DNA of 51,752 nucleotides. Source: Ardenticatenaceae bacterium (GTDB lineage Bacteria > Chloroflexota > Anaerolineae > Promineifilales > Promineifilaceae). A program made the translations under genes and the position numbers. This document shows positions 1 through 8,307 of the stretch, in pieces (positions within the stretch are counted from its first letter, which is position 1; the number at the start of each line of letters is the position of its first letter). Under the pieces are notes generated by a model, which saw only the letters and a list, made by a program, of their open reading frames with translations, made no database searches and was not told where the DNA came from. Where the stretch lies: assembly GCA_020634215.1 (NCBI GenBank), contig JACKCD010000040.1:1-51752 (forward strand), in the 5' to 3' direction.

Positions 1-1
1 C

Positions 2-964
2 GCGGGGGCCATGGGTGGTTGGCACGCGGAGCGGTGGCAGCATTTGCCGGTGGAAATTGCCGGTTTTTATGATGTGGTGCGGGGCGCAGCGGAGCGGGCG
101 GCGGCTCGGTTTGGCGGGCAGGTGTATGATTCGGTCGAGGCACTGGCGGCGGATGTGGATGTGGTGGATGTTTGCACGATTACGACGGCGCATAAGGCGG
201 GGGTATTGGCGGCGGCAACGGCCGTTAAACCCGTGATCTGCGAAAAACCGTTGGCGCGGAACGTAGCCGATTGTGAAGAGATGATCGCTGCTTGCCAGTC
301 GGCCGGCGTGCCGCTGTTTGTGGCCCAAGTCGTCCGCTTCTTCCCCCAGTTTGCTAAGGCCAAAGAGGTGCTGGCTTCGGGGCAATTGGGCAACCCTGGG
401 GTCATTCGCACGGTGCGGGCGGGGAGTATGCCGGCCGCCACCGAACGCTCCTGGTTTCACGATTTTGAGCAAAGTGGTGGTGTGATCATGGATTTGGGCA
501 TCCACGACCTCGATTTTGTCCGCTGGTGTTTTGGCGACGTGGCGCGCATTTTTGCGCGGGGGCTGACCTATAACCAGGAAGTGGGACGCGACCACGCGCT
601 GATGACGCTGCGCTTCAAAAACGGGGCTATCGGCCACATTGAATGCAGTTGGGCGCACCCCGCCGGACAGTTCCGCACCCGCTTTGAAATGGCCGGGGAC
701 GACGGATTGATGGAGTGGGATTCGCTCAACGACAACCCGCTGCGGCTGGCGCTGGTGGGGGACGACGGGCAGGTGTCGCGCCGCAGTGAAAGCCCGCTGG
801 CACTTGAAAGTGACCCCTATTATGCCGAGTTGGCTCATTTTCTCGACTGCCTAGAAAACGATACCCCTTGCCGGGTCACGGCGGAAGATGGGCTGATGGC
901 GGTGAAGCTGTCGCTGGCGGCAATGGAGTCGCTGCGGACGGGAATGCCGGTGGAGGTTGGGTGA
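2..964 (+). CDS. Gfo/Idh/MocA family oxidoreductase, 5' partial
   Basis: NAD(P)-dependent dehydrogenase of the Gfo/Idh/MocA family, probably oxidising a sugar or polyol. The frame is open to the left window edge and begins A-G-A-M-G-G-W-H, which reads as the end of the Rossmann G-x-G-x-x-G motif, so only about ten N-terminal residues are missing. The family CEKP motif (C-E-K-P-L-A) and the catalytic-domain motif G-I-H-D-L-D-F are present. It is the first of five paralogues in this cluster. The stop codon TGA merges into a heptad repeat (gattgga units). The substrate cannot be assigned from sequence alone. Confidence 0.9.
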   Translation, partial: AGAMGGWHAERWQHLPVEIAGFYDVVRGAAERAAARFGGQVYDSVEALAADVDVVDVCTITTAHKAGVLAAATAVKPVICEKPLARNVADCEEMIAACQSAGVPLFVAQVVRFFPQFAKAKEVLASGQLGNPGVIRTVRAGSMPAATERSWFHDFEQSGGVIMDLGIHDLDFVRWCFGDVARIFARGLTYNQEVGRDHALMTLRFKNGAIGHIECSWAHPAGQFRTRFEMAGDDGLMEWDSLNDNPLRLALVGDDGQVSRRSESPLALESDPYYAELAHFLDCLENDTPCRVTAEDGLMAVKLSLAAMESLRTGMPVEVG

Positions 965-1035
965 TTGGAGATTGGAGATTGGAGACTGAGAAATTAAAGT
1001 CTCCTAGTCTCTTAGTCTCTCTATCTCTCAATCTC
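964..1035. repeat. heptad inverted-repeat spacer (GATTGGA type)
   Basis: About three copies of a gattgga-type 7-bp unit, then a short A-rich loop, then several imperfect agtctct/caatctc units that are roughly complementary. It fills nearly the whole spacer between two Gfo/Idh/MocA genes and starts at the stop codon of the first. It could form a long imperfect hairpin. Confidence 0.7.
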
Positions 1036-1054
1036 TTCCCATTAGGAGAAAACC

Positions 1055-2038
1055 ATGAAAATTGGAATGATGAGCTTTGCCCACATGCACGCCTTTAGCT
1101 ATGCTCGCTGTTTGCAGCGGATGGCGGGGGTGGAATTGGTGGGGATTTATGATGACGATGGGGCGCGGGGGCAAAAGATGGCGGCGACGTTTGGGGTGCC
1201 GTTTTTTGCCGAGGCGCAGCCGCTGCTGGATGAGGGGCTGGATGGGGTGATTATTTGCAGCGAGAATGTGAAGCACCGGCCGATGGTGGAGCTGGCGGCA
1301 GGGCAGGTGGCGGGGATTTTGTGCGAGAAGCCAATTGCCACCACGCTGGCCGATGCCGAGGCGATGGTGGCGGCGTGCCGAGCAGGTGGGACGGAGCTGC
1401 AAATTGCGTACCCAGTTCGGTTTAGCCCGCCGGTGCAGCAGCTAAAGCGGGTGCTGGACAGTGGCAAGCTGGGCAAACTGTATAGTGCCAAATGCACCAA
1501 TCATGGCTCGATGCCAGGGGGGTGGTTTATAGATGCGCCGCTGTCGGGGGGCGGTGCGGTGATTGACCACACGGTGCATGTGATGGATTTGCTGTGGTGG
1601 TTTTGGCGCAGCGAGGTGGTGGAGGTGTATGCCGAGGTAGGCGACAGTTTGCTGCATCCGGGGCTGGGGATTGATGATGCGGGGTTGTTGTCGTTTCGGC
1701 TGGCGAACGGGGTGTATGGGACGCTGGACACAAGCTGGTCACGCCCGCCAAGTTATGTGACTTGGGGGGACGTGAAAATTGAGATTGTGGGCGAGAAGGG
1801 AGCGGTGAGTGTGGATACGTTTAGTCAGGGGGTGGCAGTGAGTGCCAACAGCATGGGGAAAACGCGGGCGCAGGGGTGGGGCAGTGACGCGGACTGGGGG
1901 CTGGTCAATGAGTTTGTGGGGATGATTTGGGATAAACGGCCGTCTTCTGTCCCCGGTGAAGATGGTATCAAGTCGTTGGCCGCAGCACTGGCAGCATATG
2001 AATCAGCACGTACCGGCCGGCCGATACAAATAAAATAG
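1055..2038 (+). CDS. Gfo/Idh/MocA family oxidoreductase
   Basis: A 327-residue NAD(P)-dependent dehydrogenase. It has an N-terminal Rossmann segment starting M-K-I-G-M-M-S-F-A-H, the cofactor-site motif C-E-K-P-I-A near residue 90, and D-H-T-V-H-V-M-D in the catalytic domain. The start has AGGAGA about 9 nt upstream. The N-terminal motif (S-F-A-H-M-H rather than G-x-G-x-x-G) is like the variant in the gene at 2802 and unlike the classical members of the cluster. It probably acts with the neighbouring dehydrogenases and the isomerase at 5037 on one sugar route; the substrate is unknown. Confidence 0.9.
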   Translation: MKIGMMSFAHMHAFSYARCLQRMAGVELVGIYDDDGARGQKMAATFGVPFFAEAQPLLDEGLDGVIICSENVKHRPMVELAAGQVAGILCEKPIATTLADAEAMVAACRAGGTELQIAYPVRFSPPVQQLKRVLDSGKLGKLYSAKCTNHGSMPGGWFIDAPLSGGGAVIDHTVHVMDLLWWFWRSEVVEVYAEVGDSLLHPGLGIDDAGLLSFRLANGVYGTLDTSWSRPPSYVTWGDVKIEIVGEKGAVSVDTFSQGVAVSANSMGKTRAQGWGSDADWGLVNEFVGMIWDKRPSSVPGEDGIKSLAAALAAYESARTGRPIQIK

Positions 2039-2049
2039 CATAAGACAGA

Positions 2050-2074
2050 TGGGGCGACCACAAGGGTCGCCCCA
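2050..2074. terminator. bidirectional hairpin between convergent genes
   Basis: Perfect 10-bp inverted repeat (TGGGGCGACC and its complement) with a 5-nt loop, between the stop of the Gfo/Idh gene (+) and the stop of gcvH (-). There is no long T-tract. Its sequence is of a type that recurs in many genomes, so it may be a repeat element used as a terminator. Confidence 0.6.
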
Positions 2075-2096
2075 AACAATCCGCAGCGATGTAACT

Positions 2097-2483
2097 TTAC
2101 TCGCCTTCGCGGAGGAACGCTTCATAGGCTGCGGCTGACATCAAGCTGCCAAGCTCAGCTACGTTGCTCATGCGAATTTTCACTAGCCAGCCCTCGCCAT
2201 GAGGGTCGTCATTAAGAACCTCAGGATCATCAACAACCGCTTCATTTACTTCTAGAACGACACCACTTACGGGAATATAGAGTTCAGCCACGGCCTTAAC
2301 CGATTCAATGGTGCCAATTTCATCCCCTTGGCTAAAGTTCTGATCCGCTTCGGGAAGCTCCACGTAAACGACTTCACCTAATTCCTGCTGGGCAAATGCG
2401 GTAATACCAATTATGGCCTCATCGCCATTTACTTGAATCCATTCGTGCTCTTGGCTATATAAAAAGTCTGCTGGGTATGACAC
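2097..2483 (-). CDS. gcvH: glycine cleavage system H protein
   Basis: Lipoyl carrier of the glycine cleavage complex, shuttling the aminomethyl group between the P, T and L proteins. The 128-residue length is typical. The lipoylation motif E-S-V-K-A-V is intact (Lys is the lipoylated residue), with H-E-W near the N terminus and D-P-H-G-E-G-W-L toward the C terminus. I chose the GTG start at 2483 because AAGGAG lies 6-8 nt upstream and the protein then begins at the family position; the frame stays open further upstream without support. No other gcv gene is in the window, and it sits convergently inside a sugar-dehydrogenase cluster. Confidence 0.93.
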   Translation of the reverse strand: MSYPADFLYSQEHEWIQVNGDEAIIGITAFAQQELGEVVYVELPEADQNFSQGDEIGTIESVKAVAELYIPVSGVVLEVNEAVVDDPEVLNDDPHGEGWLVKIRMSNVAELGSLMSAAAYEAFLREGE

Positions 2484-2801
2484 TGTGTTCTCCTTTATGG
2501 TATCTGGCTTTGGGAACTGCGCCGCATGTGTGCCCTCGGTTCGTTTTCGGGGTGGGTATTTGTGGAAGCGGTTCACTGTCCCAAGCGTACTTGTTAATTT
2601 GATAACGCTAGAAATTGTACTTGTTAGGATTGGTTTTGCCTAGCAAAATGGGTTCTTTCAAGTTGCAAGAGCCGTGTGCCCAGGTTAAAAATACTGCTTT
2701 GTTTGGATTGTTTGTTGGCTTTGGCCTAAATTGCACTTTTCTACCGCACCAACTGCGAATCTATTACAATGAGGGCTTTATAATACACATTTGGAGGATA
2801 G

Positions 2802-3836
2802 ATGTCTGCAAAACCTACAATTCGCTTTGCCACGATTGGCCTAAACCATGGGCATATCTATGGTATGACAGATTTGCTCTTGCGAGCCAATGCCGAATTA
2901 GTTAACGTTTACGCGCCCGAACCTGATCTGCTTTCGGCCTACCAAAAACAATACCCACAGGCGGCGGCTGCGCGTTCCGAAGCCGAAATTTTGGAAGATG
3001 AGACCATTCAGCTTGTTATTAGTGCTGGGATTCCCAGCGAGCGCGGCCCGCTGGGGGTACGTGTGATGCAGCACGGCAAGGATTATATGAGCGACAAGGC
3101 GGGGTTTACCACGCTGGAACAGCTGGCCGAGGCGCGGCAAGTGCAAGCCGCCACGGGGCGCATTCACGCCATTTGCTATAGCGAACGGCTGGAAAACCGC
3201 GCTACGGTGAAGGCCGGGGAGTTGGTGCAGGCGGGGGCCATTGGCAAGGTCATTCAGACGGTCGGGCTGGGGCCGCATCGCTTGGGCAATTACGGCCGGC
3301 CGCCCTGGTTTTTCCAAAAGCAGTTCTATGGCGGCATCATCACCGACATCGCTTCACACCAGTTTGACCAGTTCCTCTATTTTACGGGCTCCAGCGAGGC
3401 TGAAATTGTGTCGGCACAGGTAGGTAATTTCAACAACCCGCAGCACCCGGAGCTGGAGGATTTTGGTGATGTGGTGGTGCGGGGCAACGGCGGTATGGGC
3501 TACATGCGGGTGGATTGGTATACGCCCAATGGGTTGCCGACGTGGGGCGACGGCCGTTTAACGATTCTTGGCACCGAGGGTTATATGGAACTGCGAAAAT
3601 ATGTGGACATTGCCGGACGAGACGGTGGCGATCATCTGTTTCTGGTTGACCAAAAAGGGGTGCAGCATGTTGACTGCCGGGACGTAGCGATGCCGTTTGG
3701 GTCGCAGCTTGTTCACGATATTGTGAACCGCACCGAAACAGCGCTGCCGCAAGCCCACTGCTTTTTGGCAATGGAACTGGCGCTGACGGCGCAGGCTATG
3801 GCGACGCGGCTGGGGAATTTGGCGATTGGGGATTAG
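2802..3836 (+). CDS. Gfo/Idh/MocA family oxidoreductase (divergent)
   Basis: A 344-residue predicted NAD(P)-dependent dehydrogenase. The nucleotide-binding segment reads I-G-L-N-H-G-H-I-Y-G, and the usual E-K-P is replaced by S-D-K-A-G, so cofactor-site chemistry may differ. D-I-A-S-H-Q-F-D-Q-F matches the catalytic-domain helix motif with its His. The start is well supported: GGAGG about 6 nt before ATG, and a TATAAT box at 2779-2784 is a promoter candidate, although I see no good -35. The C terminus (A-I-G-D then TAG) is formed by the beginning of a gattgga-type repeat. Confidence 0.87.
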   Translation: MSAKPTIRFATIGLNHGHIYGMTDLLLRANAELVNVYAPEPDLLSAYQKQYPQAAAARSEAEILEDETIQLVISAGIPSERGPLGVRVMQHGKDYMSDKAGFTTLEQLAEARQVQAATGRIHAICYSERLENRATVKAGELVQAGAIGKVIQTVGLGPHRLGNYGRPPWFFQKQFYGGIITDIASHQFDQFLYFTGSSEAEIVSAQVGNFNNPQHPELEDFGDVVVRGNGGMGYMRVDWYTPNGLPTWGDGRLTILGTEGYMELRKYVDIAGRDGGDHLFLVDQKGVQHVDCRDVAMPFGSQLVHDIVNRTETALPQAHCFLAMELALTAQAMATRLGNLAIGD

Positions 3837-3853
3837 AGATTGGAGATTGGCAC

Positions 3854-4942
3854 ATGAGTAAAGGTGTTTTGCGGGTAGCAGTGGTGGGAATGGGGATTGG
3901 GCGGGAGCATATTAAGGCTTGGCGACAACTGCCGGAGCAGTTTGAGTTGGTGGCAGTGTGTGATGTGGATGGGGTGAAGGCAACGGAAGTTGCGACAACG
4001 GCCGTTTCCGACGAGTTCAACATTCCCCACATCTTCACCAGCTTTGACGACCTGTGCCGTTGGGATGGCGTGGATGTGGTGGATATTTGCACCCCATCCT
4101 ACATGCACGTGGCGATGTCGGTGCACGCTTTGGCGGCGGGCAAGCACGTCATTTGTGAGAAGCCTGTGGCCGGGTCGCTGGCTGACATTGACCGGCTGCT
4201 GGCGGCGGAAGCGGCCAGCGGCAAGCGGCTGATGCCGATTTTTAACTATCGTTTTGGGCAAGGGCTGCAAAAATTGCTCCATTTGCGGCAGAAGGGGGTG
4301 ACGGGACGGCCGTTTATCGCCACCATCGAAGTCCACTGGCTGCGCGGTGCGCCCTATTACGCCGTACCCTGGCGGGGCAAATGGCAAACCGAACTGGGCG
4401 GCTGTCTCATTACCCACGCCATCCACGCCCACGACGCGCTTTACCAGGTGCTGGGGCCGGCTACAAGCGTCTTTGCCCGCGCCAAAACGCTGGTCAACCC
4501 GATTGAAACCGAGGATTGCGTCACGCTGTCGCTGGAAATGGCCGATGGGGCGCTGGTGGCTTCCTCGGTGACGCTGGGGTCGGCGGTGGAGATTACGCGG
4601 CAGCGGTACTGTTTTGAGCGGGTGACGGTGGAGAGCAATTTGGCTCCCTATGCCGACAACACCGCCGAGCCGTGGTCGTTTGTGGCAACCTCGCTGGAGA
4701 ATCAAGCCCTGATTGATGAGGCCTTGGCTGATTTTGTGCCGCAGTTGGAAGGGTATGCGGGGCAGTTTAGCCGTTTTCACACGGCGGTGCAGACAAACGG
4801 CCGTTTACCGGTGACGCTGGCTGAGGCGTGGGAGTCGGCAGAGCTGCTAACGGCCGTTTACCACTCCCTCCGCACCAACCAGCCCGTCTCGCTGCCCCTG
4901 ACGGCGGATCATGCGCTGTACAATGGGTGGCAGCCTGAATAA
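3854..4942 (+). CDS. Gfo/Idh/MocA family oxidoreductase
   Basis: A 362-residue dehydrogenase with N-terminal V-V-G-M-G-I-G-R-E-H (Rossmann dinucleotide motif), C-E-K-P-V-A near residue 98, and T-H-A-I-H-A-H-D in the C-terminal catalytic domain. It follows the previous gene by 17 nt, and the spacer is a short run of gattgga-like units. It contains three AACGGCCGTT palindromes and one near-match. It is probably co-transcribed with its neighbours. The substrate is unknown. Confidence 0.9.
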   Translation: MSKGVLRVAVVGMGIGREHIKAWRQLPEQFELVAVCDVDGVKATEVATTAVSDEFNIPHIFTSFDDLCRWDGVDVVDICTPSYMHVAMSVHALAAGKHVICEKPVAGSLADIDRLLAAEAASGKRLMPIFNYRFGQGLQKLLHLRQKGVTGRPFIATIEVHWLRGAPYYAVPWRGKWQTELGGCLITHAIHAHDALYQVLGPATSVFARAKTLVNPIETEDCVTLSLEMADGALVASSVTLGSAVEITRQRYCFERVTVESNLAPYADNTAEPWSFVATSLENQALIDEALADFVPQLEGYAGQFSRFHTAVQTNGRLPVTLAEAWESAELLTAVYHSLRTNQPVSLPLTADHALYNGWQPE

Positions 4943-4948
4943 AGAATA

Positions 4949-5009
4949 GGACGCTGATTTTCCTGATTGGCCTGATTTTTATCAGGAAAATCAGGTAAAT
5001 CTGCGTCCC
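4949..5009. repeat. nonamer inverted-repeat spacer (CTGATTTTC type)
   Basis: A left arm of roughly 9-bp spaced ctgatttt/cctgatt units is followed by the complementary atcaggaaa/atcaggtaa units and a closing complement of ggacgc. A very similar copy lies at 36872-36929. It fills the spacer before the isomerase gene. Confidence 0.75.
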
Positions 5010-5036
5010 ATTTTGTTTATATCAAGGAAGGGAAAG

Positions 5037-5804
5037 ATGGAAGGGAATGTTTTAGCGGCGCAGCTTTATACGGTGCGGGAGTTTACGCAAACGGCCGTTG
5101 ATCTGGCGGCGACGCTGCAAAAGGTTTGGGAAATTGGGTACGGGGCGGTACAGGTGTCGGCCATTGGGGCCATTGCCGATGCGGATGTGAAGCGAATGGC
5201 TGATGACAATGGGCTGGCGATTTGCAACACGCATGTCAAGTTTGAGGCGTTGGTGGGAAATTTAACGGCCGTTGTCGCCCAGCACCATCTTTGGAACTGT
5301 CGCCACGTTGCCCTGGGTTCCCTGCCCGCCCATTACCGCGAAGCCGGTGAACACGGCTACCGCCGCTTTGCCGCCGATGCCAGCAAAATTGGGGAGCAGC
5401 TTCACGCCGAAGGGTTAACGTTTAGCTACCACAACCACAGCTTTGAATTTGTTCGCTTTGGGCGGCGCACCGGACTGGACATCATCTATGAAGAAAGTGA
5501 CCCGCGCTATGTGCAGGCCGAAATTGACACCTACTGGGTGCAACACGGCGGCGGCGACCCAGCGGCATGGTGTCGGCGGATGCAAAACCGGATGCCGGTG
5601 GTGCATTTGAAAGACATGGTGATGCTGTCTGGCACCCAAACGATGGCTGAAGTGGGCGAAGGCAACCTGAACTGGCCCGCCATTTTAGCCGCCTGTGCCG
5701 AAGCCGGGGTGGAATGGTACGCCGTCGAGCAAGACATCTGCCAGCGTGACCCGTTTGAGAGTTTGCGAATCAGTTTTGAGAATTTGCGGGGAATGGGGGA
5801 ATAG
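5037..5804 (+). CDS. sugar phosphate isomerase/epimerase (TIM barrel)
   Basis: A 255-residue xylose-isomerase-like TIM-barrel protein (AP endonuclease family 2 fold). Visible hallmarks are Y-H-N-H-S-F-E-F (metal-site His/Glu region), V-H-L-K-D-M and a late Y-A-V-E-Q-D, as in inosose dehydratase/IolE-like and related isomerases. I took ATG 5037, preceded by AAGGAAGGG, over an in-frame upstream start that lies in the repeat hairpin. It lies among four Gfo/Idh/MocA genes, the usual pairing in pathways where a dehydrogenase makes a keto-sugar that an isomerase or dehydratase then handles. The exact reaction is unknown. Confidence 0.88.
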   Translation: MEGNVLAAQLYTVREFTQTAVDLAATLQKVWEIGYGAVQVSAIGAIADADVKRMADDNGLAICNTHVKFEALVGNLTAVVAQHHLWNCRHVALGSLPAHYREAGEHGYRRFAADASKIGEQLHAEGLTFSYHNHSFEFVRFGRRTGLDIIYEESDPRYVQAEIDTYWVQHGGGDPAAWCRRMQNRMPVVHLKDMVMLSGTQTMAEVGEGNLNWPAILAACAEAGVEWYAVEQDICQRDPFESLRISFENLRGMGE

Positions 5805-5864
5805 AGATTAGAGATTGGGGATTGCCAACCTTCATCAATCTCCAATCTCCAATCCCCAATCTCC
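5801..5864. repeat. heptad inverted-repeat spacer (GATTGGA type)
   Basis: Units of gagatta/gagattg run left to right, then a loop, then caatctc/caatccc complementary units, ending just before the ribosome-binding site of the next gene. The stop codon of the isomerase (TAG) is part of the first unit. Confidence 0.8.
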
Positions 5865-5878
5865 GCTTTGAGGAAACA

Positions 5879-6907
5879 ATGAACAAGACACCAATCAAAG
5901 TAGGTATTTCCGGCCTGGGGCGTTCGGGCTGGGGGCTGCATGTGGCGGCGTTGGGGCGGGTGCGGGGGTTGTTTCAGATAACGGCCGTTTTTGACCCCGA
6001 CCCCGTTCGCCAACAAGAAGCCCGCGCCCAGCTTGGCTGCCGTGCCTATGGCAGCTACGCCGACCTGCTGGCCGATAACGAGATCGAATTGATGGTGGTG
6101 GCTTCACCCAGCCCCCACCATGCCGACGATACCATTGCCGCCCTGAATGCGGGCAAGCACGTGCTGGTGGAGAAGCCAATGGCAACGACGCTGGCGGATA
6201 TAGATCGGATGATTGAAGCGGCGGAGAAAAACGGCCGTTTGCTCACCGTCAACCAAAATTACCGCTACGCCGCCGACTTTGTAAAAATCAAGGAGGTGGT
6301 GGCTTCCGGCGTGCTGGGGGAACTGCTGCTCATTCGGCTGGCACAGCACCAGTTTCGCCGCCGCTGGGATTGGCAAACGCTGACCGAGTTTGGCGGTGGC
6401 ATTCTGAACAACCACGGGGCGCATTACATTGACTGGGCGCTGGCACTGATTGATGACCCGGAGCCGCAGGTGCTGGCGCATCTGGTGAACACGCCGCTTT
6501 ATGCTGGGGATGCTGACAGCCACGCCAAGGTGATTTTGCGCCCCAAAACGGGGCCGCTGGTGGATATTGAGCTGACCCATGCCTGTGCATTTCCGCAACA
6601 AACGGCCGTTATCATGGGTACCCAGGGGACACTCAGCAGCACCCGTGAAGAAGTTCGCTGGAAATATTACAGACCCGATGAAGTGCCACCCCTCGTGCTA
6701 GACCGCCAGCCCACGCCCGACCGCAGCTATAACGCCGAAGAGCTGCCCATGTGGGAAAAAAGCCACCGCCCGGCACTGAATATACGCGGCGAAATTGCCC
6801 AGCTTTACCGCGACCTCTACCAAACGATTCGCCATGATGCGCCGTTAGTCATTACCCCCCAAAGTGTGCGGCGGCTTATGGCGGTGCTGGCAGCCTGCCG
6901 GAAGTAG
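5879..6907 (+). CDS. Gfo/Idh/MocA family oxidoreductase
   Basis: A 342-residue dehydrogenase: I-S-G-L-G-R-S-G-W-G at the nucleotide-binding loop, V-E-K-P-M-A near residue 100, and N-N-H-G-A-H-Y-I-D-W in the catalytic domain. The ATG at 5879 follows GAGGAAAC; an upstream in-frame start would put repeat sequence into the protein. It is the fifth and last dehydrogenase of the cluster. After it the genes change to unrelated functions, so the sugar cluster probably ends here. Confidence 0.9.
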   Translation: MNKTPIKVGISGLGRSGWGLHVAALGRVRGLFQITAVFDPDPVRQQEARAQLGCRAYGSYADLLADNEIELMVVASPSPHHADDTIAALNAGKHVLVEKPMATTLADIDRMIEAAEKNGRLLTVNQNYRYAADFVKIKEVVASGVLGELLLIRLAQHQFRRRWDWQTLTEFGGGILNNHGAHYIDWALALIDDPEPQVLAHLVNTPLYAGDADSHAKVILRPKTGPLVDIELTHACAFPQQTAVIMGTQGTLSSTREEVRWKYYRPDEVPPLVLDRQPTPDRSYNAEELPMWEKSHRPALNIRGEIAQLYRDLYQTIRHDAPLVITPQSVRRLMAVLAACRK

Positions 6908-6979
6908 GGGCAGATTGAGGTGGGCTATAAGCACTATTGGGTGCTATGTTAGGCGTGCGGTTGTGCGGTTGTTGATCTT

Positions 6980-7008
6980 TAGACAAAACCGCTGCCCCCC
7001 TATACAAT
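6980..7008 (+). promoter_or_regulatory. promoter of aat (predicted leaderless)
   Basis: TAGACA, 17 nt, TACAAT. The -10 box ends 9 nt before the aat ATG, so transcription would start at or next to the start codon. No Shine-Dalgarno sequence is visible. Confidence 0.6.
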
Positions 7009-7017
7009 CCCCTAACC

Positions 7018-7602
7018 ATGACGCTGACACCCGACCTGCTTGTTTCTGCCTACTGCCAGGGGATTTTTCCCATGGCGCATGATGACGGCCAGATTTATTG
7101 GTATGATCCTGACCCCCGTGCTGTGCTGCCTCTGGACGCTTTCCACATCCCACGCTCGTTACAAAGAACCATCAAGCAAAACCGCTTTGAAATACGGTAC
7201 AGTACCGCCTTTGAGCAAGTGATGCGTGCCTGTGGGCAACCAGCCCCTGGGCGCAAGACAACCTGGATTAGCGAGGAGTTTGTGCAGGTTTATACGCTGC
7301 TGCATCGGCACGGGTTGGCGCATTCGGTGGAGACTTGGCGCGATGGGCAGTTGGTGGGTGGGCTGTATGGGGTAGCCATTCGCGGGCTGTTTGCCGGGGA
7401 AAGCATGTTTAGCCGGGAAACGGACGCGAGCAAGGTGGCGTTGGTGGCACTGGTGGCGCGGCTGCGGGAGCGGGGCTACCGGCTGCTGGATGTACAGTTT
7501 CAAACGCCGCACCTGTCCCGCTTTGGCGTGGTGGAAATCCCGCGCCGGGTGTATCAACAGCGGCTGCGGCGGGCGTTGGCGGTTGAGGCGGAGTTTATGT
7601 GA
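7018..7602 (+). CDS. aat: leucyl/phenylalanyl-tRNA--protein transferase
   Basis: Transfers Leu or Phe from tRNA to N-terminal Arg/Lys of proteins, making them N-degron substrates for ClpS/ClpAP. At 194 residues it is shorter than the E. coli enzyme (about 234), mostly at the N terminus. Conserved blocks are visible: G-I-F-P-M near residue 15, W-Y-D-P-D-P-R, a G-E-S-M-F-S segment, and D-V-Q-F-Q-T-P-H-L near the C terminus, followed by E-I-P-R. It is separated from the next gene by 7 nt, so the two are likely co-transcribed. The upstream promoter suggests a leaderless message. Confidence 0.92.
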   Translation: MTLTPDLLVSAYCQGIFPMAHDDGQIYWYDPDPRAVLPLDAFHIPRSLQRTIKQNRFEIRYSTAFEQVMRACGQPAPGRKTTWISEEFVQVYTLLHRHGLAHSVETWRDGQLVGGLYGVAIRGLFAGESMFSRETDASKVALVALVARLRERGYRLLDVQFQTPHLSRFGVVEIPRRVYQQRLRRALAVEAEFM

Positions 7603-7609
7603 GGGAACA

Positions 7610-8227
7610 ATGGACGAAAAACAGATTCAAATAGATGTTTGGTCAGATTATGTTTGACCGTATTGCTTTTTAGTCTCCTCCAGTTTGGAGAAGCTAAAGG
7701 CATCGCATGGGGTGGCGGTGCGCTGGCGGTCGTTTGAGCTGCGGCCAAAGGGTGCGCCGCCGATTTCGCCGGAGTACAAGGCGCGGATTTTGGCGGCGCG
7801 GCCTCGTTTTGAGGCGATGGCGCTAGAGCAGTATGGGCTGGAATTGAATGTGGGGCCGTTTGGGGTGGATAGTCGTCCAGCACTAGTTGGGGCAAAGTAT
7901 GCGGAGGAGATGGGGGTAGGTGATGCTTATCACGACGCTGTTTTCCGTGCTTATTGGCAGGAAGGTGAATCCATTGAGGATGTGGCGGTGCTGACTGGGA
8001 TTGCCGAGCGGGTGGGGCTGGCGCGGGAGCCGTTTTTGGCGGCTTTGGCGGGTGAGGGGGTGTGGGAAACGGCCGTTACTGCCGACATCGAACAAGCCTT
8101 CCAATACGGCCTTTCCGGCGTGCCCGCCCTCGTTTTTGCCAGCAAATACCTTGTGTCCGGTGCCCAGCCCTATGAAGTGCTGGTGCAAGTAGCTGACCAG
8201 GTTGCCGCTGAACAAGAGGGAGCTTGA
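7610..8227 (+). CDS. DsbA/FrnE-family thioredoxin-fold protein, candidate selenoprotein (Sec16)
   Basis: DsbA-family oxidoreductase of the FrnE type, 205 codons including an in-frame TGA at 7655-7657. Translation reads I-D-V-W-S-D-Y-V-[TGA]-P-Y-C-F-L. The family active site is C-P-Y-C or C-P-W-C after W-S-D-Y-V, so the TGA replaces exactly the nucleophilic cysteine, giving U-P-Y-C. The frame continues with family features: R-W-R-S-F-E-L-R-P, the helical insertion, and G-V-P-A-L-V-F near residue 168 (the cis-Pro loop). The gene normally ends at TGA 8225-8227. A hairpin at SECIS spacing follows the internal TGA. It starts 7 nt after aat. The alternatives are a nonsense pseudogene or a sequencing error; the coincidence with the catalytic Cys and the hairpin favour selenocysteine. 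Confidence 0.8.
7667..7700 (+). promoter_or_regulatory. candidate bacterial SECIS element
   Basis: Lower stem 7667-7673 pairs with 7694-7700 (7 bp, two G-U). The upper stem CTCC/GGAG closes the loop AGTTT at 7682-7686, with G in the second loop position; a TCTCC/GGAGA pairing with an 8-nt loop is the alternative. The loop begins 24 nt after the TGA, inside the 16-37 nt range I recall for bacterial SECIS elements. It lies entirely within the coding frame. Confidence 0.65.
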
Positions 8228-8307
8228 CAGGAGAGACAACGTGGGAAAGTGCCCACCACGAAGAATGAAAATCTACATCCTGTTTTTTGAGGAGGAGGAA
8301 AACGAAA

